Positions 1-7,324 of a DNA stretch of 64,000 nucleotides are shown here, one piece after another. Made by a program: the position numbers and the translations under genes. The notes below the pieces were generated by a model. It ran no database searches, was not told the DNA's origin, and saw only the letters and a program-made list of their open reading frames with translations. The stretch is from Hasllibacter sp963833115. Its GTDB lineage: Bacteria > Pseudomonadota > Alphaproteobacteria > Rhodobacterales > Rhodobacteraceae. Location: the NCBI GenBank assembly GCA_963833115.1, contig CAWHWS010000002.1, positions 1,054,001 to 1,118,000 of the forward strand, in the 5' to 3' direction. Within the stretch, counting starts at the first letter, position 1. Every line of letters begins with the position of its first letter.

Positions 1-1107
1 CTGCGCGAGATGGCGACATGCGCCGAGCAGAGGCTGCTCATCGACACGATCACGGGATCGGGCGAGTATCTCATCCAGATCATCGACAACGTCCTCGAAT
101 CGGCCAAGCTCGACTCGGACGTCCAGCAAATCGAGGCCGAGCCATTCGACCTGCGCCGCCTGATGCGGACCTCGGTCGAGCTCCTGCGCCCGGCCACCCG
201 GCAGAAGGGCATCGGCCTCGTTCTCGAGATCGCGGCGGGCACGCCGGAGAAGGCCATCGGCGATGCGGGCCGCCTCCGGCAGATCGTGCTGAACCTCCTC
301 GGCAACGCGGTGAAGTTCACCGAGGCCGGCCAGGTCCGCGTGCGGATCGCCGCACGGGGCTCCGGCGACGACCTGACCCTGCGCGTGGCCGTTAGCGATA
401 CGGGCATCGGCATCCCGCTTGACCGGCAGGACGCCGTGTTCGCGGTCTTCACGCAGGCCGGGCGAGAGACGGCCCGCCGTTACGGGGGCACCGGACTCGG
501 CCTCGCGATCTCGCGCAAGCTCGCTCGCGCCATGGACGGGGACGTGCGCGTGCGTTCGGTTCCGGGCGCCGGCTCCACCTTCATCCTCACGGCGCAGCTC
601 CGGCGGGACACCGGCGGCCTCGCCCAAGCGCCGGTCGCGGCCGCCTCGCCGCCGCCGAGCGAAGCCGCCCTGCCCGAGGCGCACGACCGCCCGCGCCTCC
701 TGGTGGTCGACGACAACAAGACGAACCGCTTCGTGATGGAGCGCATGCTCGCCAACAGCCCCTACGATCTGCGTTGCGTCGATGGGGGACCGGCCGCGAT
801 CGCCTCCGTGCGGGAGGGGCGGCCGGCGCTGGTCCTGATGGACATCTCCATGCCGGTCATGGACGGGCTGGAGGCCTGCCGCCGCATCCGCTCGCTGGAG
901 GCGGAGATCGGCGGGCGGCGCGCCTATATCGTGGCGCTCTCCGCCAATGGCGCGGCGCCCGAGCGGGCCGCGGCGCGCGCCGCCGGGATGGACGGCTTCC
1001 TCACCAAGCCGGTGCGCAAGGCCGCCCTGATCGCCACGATAGAGGCCTGGCTCGCCGGGGAGGGCGAGGGCTGGGACGCGCAGGCCCCGTCGGTCGCGGC
1101 GGAGTGA
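1..1107 (+). CDS. Hybrid sensor histidine kinase/response regulator, 5' truncated by the window edge
   Basis: The frame is open from base 1, so the N-terminal sensor and the phospho-acceptor His lie outside the window. What remains is the end of the dimerisation helix, a HATPase domain with an N-box (LNLLGNAVKFT), G1 box (DTGIGIP) and G2 box (GTGLGLAIS), a Pro/Ala linker, and a C-terminal receiver domain starting LVVDDNKTN with the phospho-acceptor Asp in LMDISMPVMDG and the conserved Lys in FLTKPV. This is the architecture of a cytoplasmic-output hybrid kinase that passes phosphate to its own receiver and probably on to an Hpt protein. The signal sensed cannot be inferred. No partner regulator is visible downstream; pncB follows after about 70 bases. 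Confidence 0.9.
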   Translation: MREMATCAEQRLLIDTITGSGEYLIQIIDNVLESAKLDSDVQQIEAEPFDLRRLMRTSVELLRPATRQKGIGLVLEIAAGTPEKAIGDAGRLRQIVLNLLGNAVKFTEAGQVRVRIAARGSGDDLTLRVAVSDTGIGIPLDRQDAVFAVFTQAGRETARRYGGTGLGLAISRKLARAMDGDVRVRSVPGAGSTFILTAQLRRDTGGLAQAPVAAASPPPSEAALPEAHDRPRLLVVDDNKTNRFVMERMLANSPYDLRCVDGGPAAIASVREGRPALVLMDISMPVMDGLEACRRIRSLEAEIGGRRAYIVALSANGAAPERAAARAAGMDGFLTKPVRKAALIATIEAWLAGEGEGWDAQAPSVAAE

Positions 1108-1177
1108 CCTCGCCGCCCGCGCGGCGTATGACCGCCGGCGCGCGCGGATGGCGCGCGGTCCGGCGGAGGACGAGGGC

Positions 1178-2470
1178 ATGGTCGACATCGCGGCGCGGGT
1201 CTGGAACCACCGGTGGAAGATCGACCCGATCGTTCGCTCCCTGATCGACACGGACTTCTACAAGCTGCTGATGTGCCAGTCGGTGTTCCGCAACAAGCGG
1301 GACACGCGGGTCACCTTCTCGCTCATCAACCGCACCTCGTCGGTTCGCCTGGCCGAGCTGGTGGACGAGGGGGAGCTCCGCGAGCAGCTCGACCACGTGC
1401 GCTCGCTCTCCCTCGGACGGGGGGAGAGCACCTGGCTGCGCGGCAACACGTTCTACGGCAAGCGGCAGATGTTCCGACCCGACTTCATGGAGTGGTTCGA
1501 GGCGCTCCGCCTGCCCGACTACCACCTGGAGACGCGGGACGGCCAGTACGAGCTGACCTTCGAGGGCGCCTGGCCCGAGGTGATGCTGTGGGAGATTCCG
1601 GCCCTCTCGATCCTTATGGAGCTGCGCGGCCGGGCGGTGACGGGAGGCATGGGCCGCTTCGAGCTCCAGGTGCTCTACGCGCGCGCGATGACCAAGCTCT
1701 GGGAGAAGGCGCTCGCCCTGCGCGAGCTCGACGGGCTGCGCATCGCCGATTTCGGCACCCGGCGCCGGCACAGCTACCTCTGGCAGGACTGGTGCGTGCA
1801 GGCGATGCAGGAGGGGCTTGGCCCCGCGTTCACGGGCACGTCCAACTGCCATATCGCGATGACCCGCGACCTCGAGGCGATCGGCACCAACGCGCACGAG
1901 CTGCCCATGATCTACTCCGCCCTGGCGGAGGACGACGACGCTCTGCGCCAGGCGCCCTACGACGTGCTGCGCGACTGGCAGGAGGAGCATGACGGCAACC
2001 TGCGGATCGTCCTGCCGGACACCTACGGCACGCCGGCCTTCCTCGAGCGCGCGCCCGACTGGCTGGCCGGCTGGACCGGGATCCGCATCGATTCGGGCGA
2101 TCCGGCGGAGGCCGCCGAGACGGCGATCCGCTGGTGGCGCGCCCATGGCGAGGATCCGGCCGGAAAGCTGGTGATCTTCTCGGACGGGCTCGACGCGGGA
2201 AAGATCGCGGACCTGCACCGCCGGTTCTCCGGGCGGGTCCGGGTCAGCTTCGGCTGGGGCACGATGCTCACCAACGATTTCCGCGGCCTGGTCGACGGTG
2301 ACGCGCTCGCGCCCTTCTCCCTCGTGTGCAAGGCGGTCGCGGCCGAGGGGCGTCCGACGGTCAAGCTCTCGGACAACCCGCTCAAGGCGATGGGGCCGCC
2401 CGGCGAGGTCGCGCGCTACCGCCGCGTCTTCGGGACCGATGCGCAGGCGCCGCTGGAGGTGGTGGTCTAG
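1178..2470 (+). CDS. pncB: Nicotinate phosphoribosyltransferase
   Basis: 430 aa enzyme of NAD salvage that joins nicotinate to PRPP, with ATP hydrolysis, to give nicotinate mononucleotide. The N-terminal stretch VRSLIDTDFYKLLM is the family signature, and the core runs on through FGTRRRHSYLWQ and the region IRIDSGDPAEAAE that binds the phosphoribosyl group. The ATG at 1178 is chosen over an in-frame ATG at 1148 because GGAGGA ends 7 bases before it and family members begin MVDIA. Length is normal for the alphaproteobacterial form. The stop codon overlaps that of the convergent kinase gene by three bases. Confidence 0.95.
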   Translation: MVDIAARVWNHRWKIDPIVRSLIDTDFYKLLMCQSVFRNKRDTRVTFSLINRTSSVRLAELVDEGELREQLDHVRSLSLGRGESTWLRGNTFYGKRQMFRPDFMEWFEALRLPDYHLETRDGQYELTFEGAWPEVMLWEIPALSILMELRGRAVTGGMGRFELQVLYARAMTKLWEKALALRELDGLRIADFGTRRRHSYLWQDWCVQAMQEGLGPAFTGTSNCHIAMTRDLEAIGTNAHELPMIYSALAEDDDALRQAPYDVLRDWQEEHDGNLRIVLPDTYGTPAFLERAPDWLAGWTGIRIDSGDPAEAAETAIRWWRAHGEDPAGKLVIFSDGLDAGKIADLHRRFSGRVRVSFGWGTMLTNDFRGLVDGDALAPFSLVCKAVAAEGRPTVKLSDNPLKAMGPPGEVARYRRVFGTDAQAPLEVVV

Positions 2471-3354
2471 GGCGCCCACTCCGCCACCGCCGCCAGGGCG
2501 CGGGCCGCGTGCCCCCGCAGCGCCGGCGCGCCCGGGGGCAGCCGCGTCATCGCCCAGCCCGCCGAGGCCATCGCCCGGAGCGCCACGAACATCGGGATGG
2601 CTTCGGCCCCCGGCAGGGCGCGCCGGGCGAGGTAGCCCTCCAGCAGCGCATCGCGAAGCCCGGGCATCCCCGGGGCGCCGACGGATTGGACCAGCGCGGT
2701 CGCTACGTCGTAGGCGCGCCATCCGATCCCGGCGTCGTCGAAGTCGATGAGGTGCAGTCCGCGCGATCCGGCGAGCACGTTCTCGCGCAGCAGGTCGCCG
2801 TGGATCATGCCGACGTCGCCGATCCGGGGCAGCCGCTCGCGGGCCGCGTCGCGGGCCCGCACGAGCAGGTCCGCCTCCTCTGCGGCGAGGGCGGGGTTGT
2901 CCCAGTACCGGCCCCAGAGGGGCTCCGGCCCGGTCAGGGAATCGAGATCCCAGGGCGCGCGCCGTGGGGGCGGCAGGGCGGCCGCGTCGCTCGCCGCGTG
3001 CAGATCGGCGATCAGGCCACCCAGCGCGCGCATGGCGGGGACGGACGGGCGGAACGGCGCCGCGTCGATCCAGCCGACGCAGGAGACGACGGCGCCGCCG
3101 CAATGGCCGAGGAGCGAGCCGTCCCGCCCGCGCATCGGCGCCGGGCAGGCCACGCCGCGAGCGGCCAGCGCCTCGGTCCAGCGGAGTTCGGCCTCGATCC
3201 CGCGCGCGTCGCGATAGCCGGGCCGGTGGACGCGTAGGGCGGCGCGCCCGGCGGGCAGGCGCACGTCCCAGACCGTGTTCTCCCGCCGGGCGGCGAGGCG
3301 CGGGGCCGCGCGCAGCCCGCCCCAGGGCCGGGCGGCGCGGGCCGGGTCGATCAC
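2467..3354 (-). CDS. Aminoglycoside-phosphotransferase-fold small-molecule kinase, candidate hydroxylysine kinase-like
   Basis: 295 aa kinase of the APH/homoserine-kinase-II fold. The catalytic loop MIHGDLLRENVL (HGDxxxxN) and the metal-binding LIDFDDAGIGW are both intact. The start is GTG, overlapping the stop of the upstream aminotransferase as GTGA, so the two are coupled. In this family, kinases paired or fused with class III aminotransferase-like phospho-lyases phosphorylate amino alcohols such as 5-hydroxylysine or ethanolamine, and the lyase then removes phosphate and ammonia. That pairing is the basis for the proposed role; the substrate is inference. A generic annotation would be phosphotransferase or homoserine kinase, but homoserine kinase activity is not supported by any threonine gene nearby. 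Confidence 0.8.
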   Translation of the reverse strand: MIDPARAARPWGGLRAAPRLAARRENTVWDVRLPAGRAALRVHRPGYRDARGIEAELRWTEALAARGVACPAPMRGRDGSLLGHCGGAVVSCVGWIDAAPFRPSVPAMRALGGLIADLHAASDAAALPPPRRAPWDLDSLTGPEPLWGRYWDNPALAAEEADLLVRARDAARERLPRIGDVGMIHGDLLRENVLAGSRGLHLIDFDDAGIGWRAYDVATALVQSVGAPGMPGLRDALLEGYLARRALPGAEAIPMFVALRAMASAGWAMTRLPPGAPALRGHAARALAAVAEWAP

Positions 3355-4589
3355 GTGGGCACGTGGCGCAGCACCGCGTCCAGGGTGTCGATGGCCAGGT
3401 CCATGTTGCCCCGGGTCGCGATCATCGGCGGGCGCAGCTTGAGGACATGGTCCCGTGGCCCGATGCGCCCGATCAGGACGCCGCGCGCCTTCATCTCCTC
3501 GACCACGCGCGCGGCGTGCCCGCCCGGGTCCGGCCCGCGCAGCTCGACCCCGAGGAAGAGCCCCGCGCCGCGGACCTCGGCGATGGCAGGATGGTCCAGC
3601 GCGCGCAGGCGGGAGAGGGCGTGGTAGCCGACGCGCCGCGCGTTGCCGACGAGGTCCTCGCCCTCCAGCACGTCGAGCATCGCGGTCGCGGCGGCGGCGG
3701 CGACGGGCGTGCCGGCGAAGGTGTTGAAATAGCCGAAGGCCGAGCGGAAGGCGGCCATCGCCTCGGGCCGGGCGACGACGGCGGCGACTGGGTGGCCGTT
3801 GCCCATCGGCTTGCCCAAGGTCACGATGTCGGGCGCCAGGCGAAGGGCCGAATGGCCCCACATGTGGCTGCCGATGCGGCCGAATCCCGGTTGCACCTCG
3901 TCGCACAGGATCAGGCCGCCGGCGCCGCGGACCGCGCGGACGGCCGGCGCCATGAGGTCCGGAACGGCGGAGATCAGGCCCTCGTTGGCAAAGATCGGGC
4001 ACAGGACCAGGGCGGCGAGGCCGAATCCGGCCTCCCGCAGGTCCGCGATCGCGGCGGCGACCGCCGCCCCGAAGGCCGCCGCCCCGCCCGCCTCCAGGGT
4101 CGGGGGCCGCACCAGGCGCACGTTGGGCGGATAGCCCCCGACCGGGGGACGGCGGGCCGAGAGGGCGGAGGTCAGGGCGGTGTTGCCGTGATAGGTGGCG
4201 TCGGTCGCGATGAGGCCGGTGGCGCCGGTGACGGCCTGGCACATGCGGATCGCGACGTCGTTCGCCTCCGATCCGGTGCAGGTCATCAGGACTTGGCCGA
4301 GGGGCGGCCGAAACGTAGCGACGAGCCGGTCGAGATAGTCCAGCAGCAGGGTCGAGACGTAGCGCGTGTTGACGTTGAGCGTGCGGGACTGACGGTGGAT
4401 CGCCTCGGTCACGGCGGGATGGCAATGCCCGACATGGGCGGTGTTGTTGTAGCAATCCAGGTACTTGCGACCCGCCGCGTCGTGCAGCCACACGCCCGAT
4501 CCGCGGGTCAGGATCAGGGGATCGTCGTAGAAGGTGGGGACGTTCCCGCCCATCAGGCGGGCGCGCCGGGCGAGGGGGTCTTCGGTCAT
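3351..4589 (-). CDS. Class III aminotransferase-fold PLP enzyme, candidate phospho-amine phospho-lyase
   Basis: 412 aa fold-type I PLP enzyme. The phosphate-binding TGSEAND, the Asp in LILCDEVQPGFGRIG that contacts the PLP ring nitrogen, and the Schiff-base Lys in VTLGKPMGNGHP are visible. The pattern around the last two resembles the AGXT2-like group, which includes ethanolamine-phosphate and 5-phosphohydroxylysine phospho-lyases, rather than ornithine or GABA transaminases. The start ATG overlaps the arfB stop (ATGA) and its own stop overlaps the GTG of the kinase, giving a tight arfB-aminotransferase-kinase unit. A kinase next to a lyase suggests phosphorylation followed by elimination. 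The exact substrate is not shown by the sequence. Confidence 0.8.
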   Translation of the reverse strand: MTEDPLARRARLMGGNVPTFYDDPLILTRGSGVWLHDAAGRKYLDCYNNTAHVGHCHPAVTEAIHRQSRTLNVNTRYVSTLLLDYLDRLVATFRPPLGQVLMTCTGSEANDVAIRMCQAVTGATGLIATDATYHGNTALTSALSARRPPVGGYPPNVRLVRPPTLEAGGAAAFGAAVAAAIADLREAGFGLAALVLCPIFANEGLISAVPDLMAPAVRAVRGAGGLILCDEVQPGFGRIGSHMWGHSALRLAPDIVTLGKPMGNGHPVAAVVARPEAMAAFRSAFGYFNTFAGTPVAAAAATAMLDVLEGEDLVGNARRVGYHALSRLRALDHPAIAEVRGAGLFLGVELRGPDPGGHAARVVEEMKARGVLIGRIGPRDHVLKLRPPMIATRGNMDLAIDTLDAVLRHVPT

Positions 4590-5011
4590 TCGTCGGGGAT
4601 GACACGGCCCCGCTGGCGCTTCAATTCCCCGGTCCGGGTCTTGGACGCGAGGCGGCGCTTCTTGGAGCCCAGGGTGGGGCGGGTGGGGATGCGGCGCTTG
4701 GGCTTCTCCCAGGCGGCGGCGATCAGTTCGGCCAGTCGCCGGCGCGCGATCTCGCGGTTGCGGGCCTGGCTCCTCGTGTCCTGAACGGTAACGATCACAG
4801 CGCCTTCCGTGGTCCAGCGCCGCCCCGCCAGCCGTTTGAGGCGGGCCTTGACCGGGGCGGGCAGGGCGGGGGAGCGGGCGGCCTCGAAGCGCAGCTCGAC
4901 GGCGGTGGCGACCTTGTTCACGTTCTGCCCGCCGGGGCCTTGGGCGGTGGTGAACTGCTCGGTCAGCTCCCAATCCTCGATCGGGGGGCGGCCGGAAATC
5001 GCGAGGGGCAT
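4586..5011 (-). CDS. arfB: Peptidyl-tRNA hydrolase ArfB, ribosome rescue factor
   Basis: 141 aa protein with the class I release-factor catalytic motif GPGGQNVNK near residue 30, and a basic C-terminal tail rich in Lys and Arg (KRRIPTRPTLGSKKRRLASKTR) that in ArfB enters the empty mRNA channel. It releases peptides from ribosomes stalled without a stop codon. The ATG at 5011 has GGAGG six bases upstream; a longer in-frame ORF running up to 5080 is only the translation of the upstream repeat element and is rejected. The stop is ATGA-coupled to the aminotransferase gene, an association without an obvious metabolic link. Confidence 0.93.
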   Translation of the reverse strand: MPLAISGRPPIEDWELTEQFTTAQGPGGQNVNKVATAVELRFEAARSPALPAPVKARLKRLAGRRWTTEGAVIVTVQDTRSQARNREIARRRLAELIAAAWEKPKRRIPTRPTLGSKKRRLASKTRTGELKRQRGRVIPDE

Positions 5012-5039
5012 GGCGGGCCTCCGGGAGGGGTCACGGGGG

Positions 5040-5082
5040 ATGCACAGCGCATGCACGGGCCATGCACAACCCATGCGCATGG
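5040..5082 (-). repeat. 11-bp periodic hexamer element, copy 1 (upstream of arfB)
   Basis: On the plus strand three ATGCAC hexamers each followed by five variable bases lead into ATGCGCATGG, so the unit recurs exactly every 11 bp. Read toward arfB it begins with the palindrome CCATGCGCATGG and continues as GTGCAT units. The same layout is found at 25639-25691 and 43080-43122, always with the palindrome farthest from the downstream gene. It ends 28 bases before the arfB start. Function unknown. Confidence 0.75.
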
Positions 5083-5204
5083 ACCGTCCGCCGCGAAGGC
5101 GCGGGGCGCAACGGCCGATGCTCCGTTCGGCGCGGCGCCCGCCCGGGGCGGCCGGGGGGGGGCCGCCGGAGGGTCTGCCGCGCGCGGGGCGTCCGCGAGG
5201 GGGT

Positions 5205-5237
5205 GGGAGATCGTCCGGTCGAGCCGGACGATGACGG
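5205..5237 (+). repeat. REP-like hairpin, copy A
   Basis: Nine-base perfect arms ATCGTCCGG and CCGGACGAT flank the five-base loop TCGAG, preceded by GGAG and followed by GACGG. Copies at 25515, 25573 (inverted) and 63682 share the frame, with paired changes in the stem. Confidence 0.75.
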
Positions 5238-5325
5238 CGGGGAGGGGAGCCGCGGCGGGGAGGGGAGCCGCTTCATGGGGCGGGTCGCGCGGTCCGGCGG
5301 CTCGGCACGCGACCTCGCGGACACG

Positions 5326-5356
5326 GAAAGGGCCGCCCCGACGGGACGGCCCTTCC
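5326..5356 (-). terminator. Intrinsic terminator of the queuosine-transporter/micro-ORF transcript
   Basis: On the minus strand AAGGGCCG-CCC pairs with GGG-CGGCCCTT across a short loop, eleven pairs with one mismatch, followed by a weak TTTCC tail. It lies about 75 bases after the micro-ORF stop and is the strongest hairpin in the gap. Confidence 0.7.
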
Positions 5357-5431
5357 GAGTTACTCCGGAGTCGGGAGGGCTGGATGCCTTCGCATCCGCC
5401 ACCCGGATCGCCGCCCTGACGGGCTGCCGTG

Positions 5432-5485
5432 CTAGGCGCGACCCCCGATGACCTGACCCATCTTCTCCAACATCACTCTCGACAC
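5432..5485 (-). CDS. Possible 17-codon micro-ORF with exceptional ribosome binding site
   Basis: GTG-initiated frame for MSRVMLEKMGQVIGGRA, then TAG. The bases AAAGGAGGTGG end just before it, and with the following TCC they pair with about 14 consecutive bases at the 3' end of 16S rRNA (one G-U pair); GGAGG is seven bases from the start. It follows the queuosine-transporter stop by about 70 bases and precedes a strong hairpin terminator, as expected for a small gene or leader at the end of a transcript. I do not recognise the peptide. It could instead be a regulatory RNA that uses the anti-Shine-Dalgarno complementarity. Confidence 0.5.
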   Translation of the reverse strand: MSRVMLEKMGQVIGGRA

Positions 5486-5553
5486 TGGACCACCTCCTTT
5501 CACTACGTTTCCGATGCAGCCGAGATTGGCATGCCGGGCGGACATGTCCAGTC

Positions 5554-6156
5554 CTAAACCGCGCGATTTCGCGTCAATCCGTGGAACGGCGCCAGGGCGA
5601 GGAGGGCGATGGCCACCTTGACCCCCCAATCGGCGACGGCGAGCGAGACCCAGAGCGGCGCCGCGGGGCCCACGCCCAGGAGCGGCGCCGCCTCGTTCGC
5701 CCAGGCGACGTCCCCCCAGGCGGGCGGCAGCGCGAGGGCCGCGGAGAAGGCGATGGCGAAGAAGAGGGCGGTGTCGAGCGCGCTGCCCACCAGGGTGCTG
5801 GCGAGCGGGGCGCGCCACCAGGCCCCGGCGCGCAGGCGGTCGAAGATCGCGACGTCCGTCATCTGCGCCGCGAGGAAGGCCGCGCCGGAGGCCAGCGCGA
5901 CGCGCCATGTGACGAGCGGGCCGAACGCGCCCTCGACCTGGGTGCCGACCGCCGAGCAGGCGAGCCCGGCGGCGAAGCCCCAGAGCACGACGCGCCGGGC
6001 CTGCGCGGGCCCGTAGAGGCGGTTGGTCACGTCCGTCACCAGGAAGGCGAGCGGGTAGGTCAGCGCGCCATAGGTGAGCCAGTCCCCGAGGAGGATCTGC
6101 ACCAGGACGTTGGAGGCCAGCACGATGGCGGCCATCGCGGCGATGGGGAGGAGCAT
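5554..6156 (-). CDS. yhhQ: Queuosine precursor transporter, YhhQ/VUT family
   Basis: 200 aa integral membrane protein with about six hydrophobic segments and the family hallmark GDWLTYGALTYPLAFLVTDVTNRLYG near the N-terminus, followed by conserved AAFLAAQMTDVAIFD and a polar TLVGSALDTALFF. Members import preQ0/preQ1 for queuosine tRNA modification. The ATG at 6156 is preferred; a TTG at 6177 would add seven residues, and neither has a strong ribosome binding site. Its likely transcript extends through the micro-ORF to the terminator at 5326. Proteobacterial members are often controlled by preQ1 riboswitches, but none could be confirmed in the 70-base leader. Confidence 0.9.
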   Translation of the reverse strand: MLLPIAAMAAIVLASNVLVQILLGDWLTYGALTYPLAFLVTDVTNRLYGPAQARRVVLWGFAAGLACSAVGTQVEGAFGPLVTWRVALASGAAFLAAQMTDVAIFDRLRAGAWWRAPLASTLVGSALDTALFFAIAFSAALALPPAWGDVAWANEAAPLLGVGPAAPLWVSLAVADWGVKVAIALLALAPFHGLTRNRAV

Positions 6157-6226
6157 GGGCGGTATCCGTTTTGGCAAGGTGCGGCACTTGGTCCCCGCGG
6201 GACGGCACGCCCCTAACGCTCCTCGC

Positions 6227-7324
6227 TCAGGGGGTCGAGGGGGGGCCGGGCAGGACGTATTCGACGAGCTCGGCGGGGAGCCATTCCCAGCCGTTGTCGT
6301 CCGAGACCATCGTGATGCGCAGCCGCCCCGCGGAGCCGCGCCAGACGGCGATGCCCTCGAGGTTGCCGAAGCGGCCGGGGTCGGTGGTCAGGACGGTCTG
6401 CGGATCCTCGAGCCCCTCCGCCCCGATGACGAAGCGGCGCACGCGGCTGCGGAAGCGCAAGGTGGGGCCGTAGGCCCGCTCCAGGACGTAGAGGAGGCCG
6501 TCGGGCCCGACATCGGCGCCGACCGGGCGCAGCCCGCCGCCGGGGACCCGGAGCGGGCGCAGCGCCGTCCACGCGCCGTCGGGCGAGATGCGCCAGACGG
6601 GGTGGCGGCCGTGGCGCCGCCCTTCGGCGATGGCGTAGAGCGTGCCGTCCGGCGTACCGGCCAGGGCCTCGATCCCCTCGTTGCGGGGCAGGCGGGTGAG
6701 GGCCGTGGGCTTGCCGAGCACCTCGCCGCGCCAATCGGGGGGGCGGTGGATCAAGATGCCGTGGAACCCCTCGTAGGAGACGGCGAAGCTGCGATCGGGG
6801 AGGCGGTGGAGGCCCTCGCTGTCGAGCCCGTACATGGGTCGGCCATCGGAGCGGCGCAGGCCGAGCCGGGTGGCCGGGCCCATGCCGACGAGCCGGCCGC
6901 GGCGGCGCACGAGGTCCGCGCGCCACATCCGGGAGCGGTCGTCGAGCATGATGACGCGGCCGCCGCCGGGGGCGATCCAGAGGCCCGAGAGGCCGGCATC
7001 GGCGGGGGCGACGTCGTCGACGCGCAGCGCCCCGCGGAAGAGGGCGTCGGCGTCGGCGGGGGTCGGGACGGCGAGGAGGAGGGCGGCCGCGGCCCCGGCA
7101 CGGAGCGCGGCCCCGGCGCGGGGTGCGGCCCCGGCGCGGGGTGCGGCCCCGTCGCGGGGTGCGGCCCCGGCGCGGGGTGCGGTCCCCGGCCACCACCGGC
7201 GCAGGACGGCCCCGGCGCGGCCGGTCCCCCCGGCGCGGCCGATCGCCCGGGCGCGGCCGATCGCCCCGGCGCGGCCGATCGCTCCGGCGCAGCCGGTCAA
7301 CCGGATGCGAGCACCGCGGCGCAT
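6227..7324 (-). CDS. Esterase-like activity of phytase family protein (SdiA-regulated/phytase-like beta-propeller)
   Basis: About 365 aa if started at the ATG at 7324. The C-terminal 280 residues look like a periplasmic beta-propeller with repeated segments: LSGLWIAPGGGRVIMLDDRS, YGLDSEGLHRLPD, NEGIEALAGTPDGTLYAIAEG, DVGPDGLLYVLERAY and GNLEGIAVWRG. The hydrophobic core AAAALLLAVPTPADA just before the mature domain is a probable signal peptide. Upstream of it, residues 10-75 are encoded by two 18-bp minisatellites and are a biased Gly/Ala/Arg/Pro tract; the true start may lie inside or after these repeats. The ORF overlaps the 3' end of mepA by 28 bases. Substrate unknown. Confidence 0.75.
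   Translation of the reverse strand: MRRGARIRLTGCAGAIGRAGAIGRARAIGRAGGTGRAGAVLRRWWPGTAPRAGAAPRDGAAPRAGAAPRAGAALRAGAAAALLLAVPTPADADALFRGALRVDDVAPADAGLSGLWIAPGGGRVIMLDDRSRMWRADLVRRRGRLVGMGPATRLGLRRSDGRPMYGLDSEGLHRLPDRSFAVSYEGFHGILIHRPPDWRGEVLGKPTALTRLPRNEGIEALAGTPDGTLYAIAEGRRHGRHPVWRISPDGAWTALRPLRVPGGGLRPVGADVGPDGLLYVLERAYGPTLRFRSRVRRFVIGAEGLEDPQTVLTTDPGRFGNLEGIAVWRGSAGRLRITMVSDDNGWEWLPAELVEYVLPGPPSTP
7089..7178. repeat. 18-bp minisatellite, array 1
   Basis: Five consecutive 18-base units (GCGGCCCCGGCGCGGGGT and variants), in frame with the esterase gene on the minus strand so each unit adds six residues of the type GAAPRA. The outermost unit is the most diverged. Confidence 0.85.
7210..7299. 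repeat. 18-bp minisatellite, array 2, overlapping the mepA stop
   Basis: Five 18-base units of the form CCCCGGCGCGGCCGATCG. They encode repeated AIGRAG hexapeptides on the minus strand in the esterase frame. The last unit includes bases 7297-7299, the stop codon of mepA, so the array starts inside one gene and spreads into the next. Confidence 0.85.

Larger units (their letters stand above)
5012..5431. other. Intergenic region with repeat, REP hairpin and terminator
   Basis: About 420 bases without a convincing gene between arfB and the micro-ORF. It holds the 11-bp periodic element next to arfB, a low-complexity G-rich stretch (about 5100-5200), a REP-like hairpin, a short tandem duplication around 5240-5275, and the terminator of the minus-strand transcript coming from the queuosine transporter. 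A frame on the minus strand from a GTG at 5402 exists but runs through the terminator and the repeats and is not credible. Confidence 0.6.

Noticed and set aside
1001..3103. 700-codon minus-strand open frame
   Set aside because: It is antisense to pncB and out of frame with the kinase gene, Arg-rich, and shows no motifs.
5040..5082. CRISPR array
   Set aside because: Units are six bases with five-base spacers, far too short for CRISPR, and no cas genes are present.
5031..5402. 123-codon minus-strand frame after the micro-ORF
   Set aside because: It runs through the terminator, REP hairpin and periodic repeat; composition is Pro/Arg/Ser biased.
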